The position numbers were made by a program, and so were the translations under genes. Positions 5,831-9,335 of a stretch of DNA of 9,335 bases are shown one piece after another. The notes under the pieces are model-generated. The model had not been told where the DNA came from. It saw only the letters and a program-made list of their open reading frames with translations, and ran no database searches. Within the stretch, counting starts at the first letter, position 1. Each line of letters begins with the position of its first letter. This DNA comes from an uncultured Clostridium sp. (lineage in GTDB: Bacteria; Bacillota; Clostridia; Lachnospirales; Lachnospiraceae). The stretch spans positions 1 through 9,335 of the forward strand of contig UQTA01000096.1 in the NCBI GenBank assembly GCA_900543885.1, written 5' to 3'.

Positions 5831-6992
5831 AGAATGTATCCCCTATACGATATATTCCAAATTCTTTATGTCCAAGGACCTCTGCCTTAGTCAGTTCCCC
5901 ATTTGACACAGCCACCATTTTATCAAAGATCTCCTCACCTATATCCTGCGGAGTCTTTCCTTCTGTGAGAATCCTGCCGGCATTTATATCGATATTATCG
6001 GTCATTTTTTCATAGGTTTCCGGATTTCCAGTAACCTTGATAACAGGTGCGATAGGGCTTCCAGTAGGAGTTCCCCGTCCTGTGGTAAAAAGGATGATCT
6101 GTGCTCCGCCAGCAACCATACCTGTAATAGAATCAATGTCTTCACCTGGTGTATCCATGAAATAAAGGCCATGCTTTTTGGGATCAATGGCTTCTGCGTA
6201 TTCCAGAACACCAATCACCTGGCTCTGGCCTGCTTTATGGATACATCCAAGAGATTTTTCCTCAATGGTCGTAAGCCCGCCTGCAATATTGCCTGGCGTT
6301 GGCTGTGTACCACGAAGGTCTACCCCATAAAGCTTTGATTTATCTTCAATACGCTTGACCATGGCTGTAAGCTTATCTCCCATTTCTCTGGTCACGCAGC
6401 GGGCCGCTACCAGATGCTCTGCTCCTATTAGTTCTGTGGTCTCGCTAAGGATACTTGTACCTTCAAGCTCTATCAGCTTATCCGAGGCTGCTCCCACGGA
6501 AGGATTTCCTGCAATGCCGCTGGTTGGATCGCTGCCTCCGCACTCCAGACCTAAAACCAGTTCACTGATGTCAAATTCTACTTTTTTCTCAGTGGATATC
6601 TCTCTAGACATTTTAGCGGCAATTTCAGCACCTTTGGCAATACAGCCTAATGTGCCGCCGCACTCCTGGATGATCACTGTTTCAACAGGCTTTTTACTCT
6701 CACGGATCTGATCTGCTACCACCTCTGGCTGAATACCTTCACAGCCAAGGCTGACAACAAGCACGGCACCTACATTGGGATTTTTGCCAAATCCAACCAG
6801 AGTATTTACAGTCTGAAGATAATCTGCCCCTACCTGGCAGCAGCCATGCTGATGGGGAATTGCAACTGCTCCCGGCACTAAAGCGGCAATCCTTTGTGCC
6901 GTCTCACTGGAACAGACGGAGGTCGGCAGTATCAGCAGATGATTTCTTATTCCAAATGTACCATTTTCTCTTTTGTATCCCATTAATTTCAT
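5829..6992 (-). CDS. UxaA/GarD/SuyB-type hydro-lyase, large subunit
   Basis: A 387-residue protein matching the large catalytic domain of the altronate/galactarate dehydratase and sulfolactate sulfo-lyase family. Visible family blocks are YKRENGTFGIRN at the N-terminus, HQHGCCQ (47-53), SLGCEG (81-86), ECGGTLGC (110-117), LECGGSDPTSG (149-159) and the glycine/proline-rich FTTGRGTPTGSPIAP (302-316). These Cys- and His-rich blocks are typical of the metal-dependent dehydratase core. The enzyme removes water (or sulfite) from a hydroxy acid; the substrate is not set by the sequence. I chose the ATG at 6992 because AAGGGG lies 10 nt upstream; a GTG at 7022 would extend it by 10 residues into the preceding gene. 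It follows the small SAF subunit by 19 bp and pairs with it. No sugar-acid reductase or aldolase is nearby, so the wider pathway is unknown. Confidence 0.87.
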   Translation of the reverse strand: MKLMGYKRENGTFGIRNHLLILPTSVCSSETAQRIAALVPGAVAIPHQHGCCQVGADYLQTVNTLVGFGKNPNVGAVLVVSLGCEGIQPEVVADQIRESKKPVETVIIQECGGTLGCIAKGAEIAAKMSREISTEKKVEFDISELVLGLECGGSDPTSGIAGNPSVGAASDKLIELEGTSILSETTELIGAEHLVAARCVTREMGDKLTAMVKRIEDKSKLYGVDLRGTQPTPGNIAGGLTTIEEKSLGCIHKAGQSQVIGVLEYAEAIDPKKHGLYFMDTPGEDIDSITGMVAGGAQIILFTTGRGTPTGSPIAPVIKVTGNPETYEKMTDNIDINAGRILTEGKTPQDIGEEIFDKMVAVSNGELTKAEVLGHKEFGIYRIGDTF

Positions 6993-7011
6993 AATTATGT
7001 TTCCCCTTCCT

Positions 7012-7284
7012 CTAACGGTCACCGCGGCCTCTGCCTGACTCTAAATTCTGGGTATGTACCCAATCGCCTACATGGATATCACAGCTGGCAGTGCCTATAC
7101 TTTCTCCATATTTTATAACCGTCTCTCCTGATCGGATCTCTTTGATGGCAATTTTATGGTATACCGGGATATCCTGATTTGCTTTGATCTCTGTACCATC
7201 TACATTGATTGCTTCCCCAGCATTTAGCTGGCAGATCATGGTGACCACATTATCCTTGGGGGTCATGTACACATAATTTTTCAT
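7012..7284 (-). CDS. UxaA/SuyA-type hydro-lyase, small SAF-domain subunit
   Basis: This 90-residue protein equals the N-terminal SAF domain of altronate dehydratases, here encoded as a separate subunit as in SuyA-SuyB. The signature YHKIAIKEIRSGETVIKYG, followed by IGTASCDIHVGDWVHTQN (about 42-80), is the conserved core, with the His of HKIA and the DW-HTxN segment that closes over the active site of the large subunit. The ATG at 7284 has AAAGGAG 7 nt upstream. It is the first gene of a two-gene operon, with the large subunit 19 bp downstream. The promoter at 7478-7507 gives it a leader of about 187 nt that contains a large palindromic repeat. The last residues (SGRGRGDR) are Gly/Arg-rich and lie just beyond the domain. 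Confidence 0.85.
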   Translation of the reverse strand: MKNYVYMTPKDNVVTMICQLNAGEAINVDGTEIKANQDIPVYHKIAIKEIRSGETVIKYGESIGTASCDIHVGDWVHTQNLESGRGRGDR

Positions 7285-7339
7285 TTGTTTTCTCCTTTAA
7301 TCTGATGATATTTTTTGCTATTTTATATATTAAAATAAA

Positions 7340-7412
7340 ATGATGTTGGGGTCAAAAATCCTCTTGCAAGCAAGCTTGCATCGGATTTCTAACCTTTTGA
7401 CCCTGGTATCAT
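7340..7412. repeat. palindromic repeat, copy 2 (leader of the dehydratase operon)
   Basis: An 18-nt left arm (7340-7357, ATGATGTTGGGGTCAAAA) faces an 18-nt right arm (7395-7412, TTTTGACCCTGGTATCAT). Fourteen positions are Watson-Crick and the remaining four are all G-T wobbles when read as plus-strand RNA. Inside, AAATCC plus TGCAAGC on the left faces GCTTGCA and GGATTT on the right, giving a second nested stem. The 73-nt element shares its left end with the copy at 4385-4425. It lies in the predicted leader of the minus-strand dehydratase operon, where the wobbles would become A-C mismatches. No T-tract follows the hairpin on either strand, so it is not an intrinsic terminator. It is best viewed as a REP/MITE-like repeat with possible RNA function. 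Confidence 0.7.
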
Positions 7413-7477
7413 AAAATTTCTGTTACTGGAATCTTATCTTCACCCGGTTATCAACCTTCTCTTAAATAATATATTAC

Positions 7478-7507
7478 AGTATAAAACACTTGCTCTTACC
7501 ACGTCAA
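7478..7507 (-). promoter_or_regulatory. sigma-A promoter of the dehydratase operon
   Basis: TTGACG (7507-7502), an 18-bp spacer and TATACT (7483-7478) on the minus strand make a good housekeeping promoter. Transcription would start near 7471 and run through the palindromic repeat before the small-subunit ATG at 7284. It is the best promoter in the 400-bp gap, which otherwise holds only the repeat, the terminator of the transporter operon and AT-rich DNA without a recognisable operator. Confidence 0.66.
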
Positions 7508-7590
7508 CCATAGTTCCCACTCTCTCTTTTTCCTTCTAAAAAACAAAGACGATTACGCAACGGAAAAGCCAGAAAAACCCAAAAGTACGC

Positions 7591-7642
7591 AAAAAAGCCG
7601 ACCTCCAATCCTTAGATCATAATCTAACTTTTGGAAGTCGGC
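7591..7642 (-). terminator. intrinsic terminator of the ABC transporter operon
   Basis: On the minus strand GCCGACTTCCAA (7642-7631) pairs with TTGGAGGTCGGC (7608-7597) through 12 pairs including one wobble. The loop itself holds a smaller TTAGAT/ATCTAA stem. Six T residues (7596-7591) follow. It lies 41 bp after the stop of the binding-protein gene and separates that operon from the dehydratase operon. Confidence 0.9.
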
Positions 7643-7683
7643 AAAAAATCATTATCCCTTATATTTTAGGACCCTTTTCGTAT

Positions 7684-8781
7684 TTATTCCGGCAGATTTG
7701 CCATAACATCAGAAACTTCTACTTTCTGATCGATCAGTCCGCTCTTATACATCCAGTCGATATTCTCCTGCCAGCATTCTTCGGTCTGGGTCAGGAAGGA
7801 AACATCCTCTGTTTCCATAAGAGGAAGAAGTGTGTCACAGGACTTCTCTTCCACGCTCTGGGTTAATGGGAAGTTTTCTTCATTCTGGTTGTTCATAAGA
7901 ATATCGAGACAGCCATAAGGATCTTTCTTAAAGTCTTCGAATCCCTTTGCAGATGCACGCAGGAAGCCTTCAAGAACTTCTGGCTCTTGTTCGATCATCG
8001 TATTGTTTGCAAGGAATACTTCTTCATAGTAATTTGGGATTCCATACCCATTTACCATAAAATAGTTTACTTCGAAGCCTTCATTTTCAAGCTGGGGAAC
8101 CTCATGGTTTACAAGGCAGCCAATGGTAGCATCTACATTTCCTGTGGTCATGGAACTCATAAGGTCAAAGCCTACATCGATCAGGTTCACGTCGGATGCA
8201 TCTGCGCCTACATACTCCATCATGCCCTTTACAATTGATTCACTGAGGGCTGTTCCGCCATATCCAACTGTCTTTCCTACCAGGTCAGAAGGACTTGTAA
8301 TATTTTTATCCTTTAAGGAAAGAACCACACTTAACGGTGACTGTACAATGGCACCAATGGACTTAATCTTGGTTCCCTGATTTGCAACAGCCTGAATTAC
8401 GTCCTGCTGGTAATACATTCCAATATCTGCCTTTCCTGCCGCTACCAGAGCCAGGGCATCGTTGGCGTTAGCTGGGAAACGTACTTTCACATCCAGGCCT
8501 TCTTCTGCATAGTAGCCTCGCTCAATCGCAGTATAGATAAAGGTATGGATCGCATTTGGATACCAGTCAAGAACTACATCTATCTGGCGAAGGTCTCCTT
8601 TTTCCTCGGCAGCACTTTCTCCTGCTGTCTCTTCTTTTGTTTCTGTATTTTCTTTTGCCTCTGTTGTTTCTGCTGACGCAGCAGCTGTCTCTTTTGTCTC
8701 ACTTTTTCCACAACCGCTTAATACACTCATTCCCATAACTGCTGCCATAACAGCAGCTGCAATCTTCATTCTCTTTTTCAT
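7684..8781 (-). CDS. ThiY/NMT1-type ABC transporter substrate-binding lipoprotein
   Basis: A 365-residue lipoprotein, read from the ATG at 8781 (AGAGGA 6 nt upstream; an in-frame TTG at 8838 would put 19 residues before the signal peptide and has no good site). The signal peptide MKKRMKIAAAVMAAVMGMSV is followed by the lipobox LSGC (Cys24). Next comes a Glu/Thr/Ala-rich flexible linker (about 27-63), and then the NMT1/THI5-like periplasmic-binding fold. DWYPNAIHTFIYTAIERGYY (72-91) is the family hallmark, with a YYQQD segment (123-127) and GYGG (173-176) lining the expected ligand cleft. ThiY proteins bind formylaminopyrimidine, a thiamine breakdown product salvaged for the HMP moiety; related proteins bind riboflavin or other heterocycles. 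It follows the permease by 57 bp and is the last gene before a terminator. The protein would be anchored on the outer face of the membrane. Family is clear; ligand is inferred. Confidence 0.85.
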   Translation of the reverse strand: MKKRMKIAAAVMAAVMGMSVLSGCGKSETKETAAASAETTEAKENTETKEETAGESAAEEKGDLRQIDVVLDWYPNAIHTFIYTAIERGYYAEEGLDVKVRFPANANDALALVAAGKADIGMYYQQDVIQAVANQGTKIKSIGAIVQSPLSVVLSLKDKNITSPSDLVGKTVGYGGTALSESIVKGMMEYVGADASDVNLIDVGFDLMSSMTTGNVDATIGCLVNHEVPQLENEGFEVNYFMVNGYGIPNYYEEVFLANNTMIEQEPEVLEGFLRASAKGFEDFKKDPYGCLDILMNNQNEENFPLTQSVEEKSCDTLLPLMETEDVSFLTQTEECWQENIDWMYKSGLIDQKVEVSDVMANLPE

Positions 8782-8838
8782 GTCATATCCTCTCGCTGTT
8801 TTAAATTTATTATTCCAGTTCAGCCTGAACTGCAACAA

Positions 8839-9335
8839 TCATTCGTTTCTCCAGTGAATGATCCGTTTCTCCAGCCATGCAACAACCCATACAGCTGCCA
8901 TGGCAGCTAAGGACAAAAGCAGGATCGGTGCAAATACACCGGCTCCGTCAAGCTGTGTCATCATTCTTCTGCTGAAGTATCCCAGTCCGCTCTGAGCGCC
9001 TAACCATTCTCCGATCGCTGCACCGATAATGGATAACGGAACAGCCATTTTAATAGCGGAAAAAAAGTAAGGAAGGACAGCCGGAACTTTTAATTTCAGA
9101 AAAATCTGGCGTTTATCCGCACCAAAAGTAAATAAAAGCTCTTCCATTTCCGTTTTTACCGATTTAAACCCGTCAAATACTGTAATTGTAATGGGGAAAA
9201 AGGTGATCAGTATGGTTACAAGCACCTTGCTCCAGATCGTATACCCGAACCAGATAACAAAAAGCGGTGCCAATGCAGTGGTTGGAATGGTCTGAGAAGC
9301 AATGATCAGCGGATAAAGGGCTTTTCTGGCTGTCT
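8839..9335 (-). CDS. ABC transporter permease (ThiX-like), partial at window edge
   Basis: The C-terminal 164 residues of a BPD-type ABC permease are visible; the reading frame stays open to the window edge, so the start lies outside. The visible protein begins in the conserved segment PLIIASQTIPTTALAPLFVIW-FG, typical of taurine/nitrate/ThiX-type permeases. About four membrane segments follow, and the cytoplasmic EAA loop (EELLFTFGADKRQIFLKLKVP) contacts the ATPase. The partner is the ThiY-like binding protein 57 bp downstream; the ATPase is expected upstream, outside the window. The membrane channel would import the ligand of that binding protein, probably a thiamine pyrimidine precursor. 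Whether a TPP riboswitch controls the operon cannot be seen here. Confidence 0.88.
   Translation of the reverse strand, partial: TARKALYPLIIASQTIPTTALAPLFVIWFGYTIWSKVLVTILITFFPITITVFDGFKSVKTEMEELLFTFGADKRQIFLKLKVPAVLPYFFSAIKMAVPLSIIGAAIGEWLGAQSGLGYFSRRMMTQLDGAGVFAPILLLSLAAMAAVWVVAWLEKRIIHWRNE

Noticed and set aside
7022..7022. GTG as start of the large dehydratase subunit
   Set aside because: No ribosome binding site; the ATG at 6992 has AAGGGG at good spacing and begins right before the conserved YKRENGTFGIRN block.
7285..7683. Possible TPP or other known riboswitch in the 400-bp gap between the dehydratase and transporter genes
   Set aside because: No conserved riboswitch core was recognised; the gap holds a promoter, a palindromic repeat and a terminator. 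A TPP switch for the transporter would lie upstream of its first gene, outside the window.

Overview
The window looks like a piece of a gut-type Firmicutes chromosome, most likely Lachnospiraceae. The evidence is moderate to low GC with AT-rich intergenic DNA, strong AGGAGG-type ribosome binding sites, sigma-A promoters, a lipoprotein with a long Glu/Thr-rich linker, a lone BioY, and a two-gene UxaA-type dehydratase. This placement is inferred from style and gene content; there is no rRNA or other marker. Nothing here is phage, plasmid, CRISPR or an insertion sequence.

Left part (1-1895, plus strand): the 3' end of an alpha/beta hydrolase gene, its intrinsic terminator, then a promoter and a strongly structured leader, then a second, related alpha/beta hydrolase fused to a C-terminal AraC-type DNA-binding domain. 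The two hydrolases resemble each other closely around the nucleophile elbow and the catalytic Asp and His, so they look like tandem paralogues, one of which carries a regulator domain.

Centre (1889-5830, minus strand): a four-gene operon in the order MaoC-like hydratase, bioY, thiolase, AMP-forming acyl-CoA ligase. It is preceded by a near-consensus promoter whose -35 lies inside a perfect 10-bp inverted repeat with a 15-bp spacer, which has the architecture of a BirA (biotin repressor) operator. This resembles the Bacillus yhfU-yhfT-yhfS cluster (BioY, acyl-CoA ligase, thiolase) with an added hydratase. It suggests biotin-controlled acyl-CoA chemistry, for example making or salvaging a pimeloyl-type precursor or processing the acyl tail of an imported biotin-like compound.

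Right-centre (5829-7507, minus strand): a two-subunit UxaA/SuyAB-type hydro-lyase, with a small SAF-domain subunit followed by the large subunit. It has its own promoter and a leader of about 190 nt that contains a large palindromic repeat. A second, shorter copy of this repeat family sits inside the biotin operon and supplies the bioY stop codon.

Right end (7591-9335, minus strand): the end of an ABC transporter operon. A permease, cut by the window edge, is followed by a ThiY/NMT1-type substrate-binding lipoprotein and a strong intrinsic terminator. The family points to uptake of a thiamine pyrimidine precursor or a similar small heterocycle.
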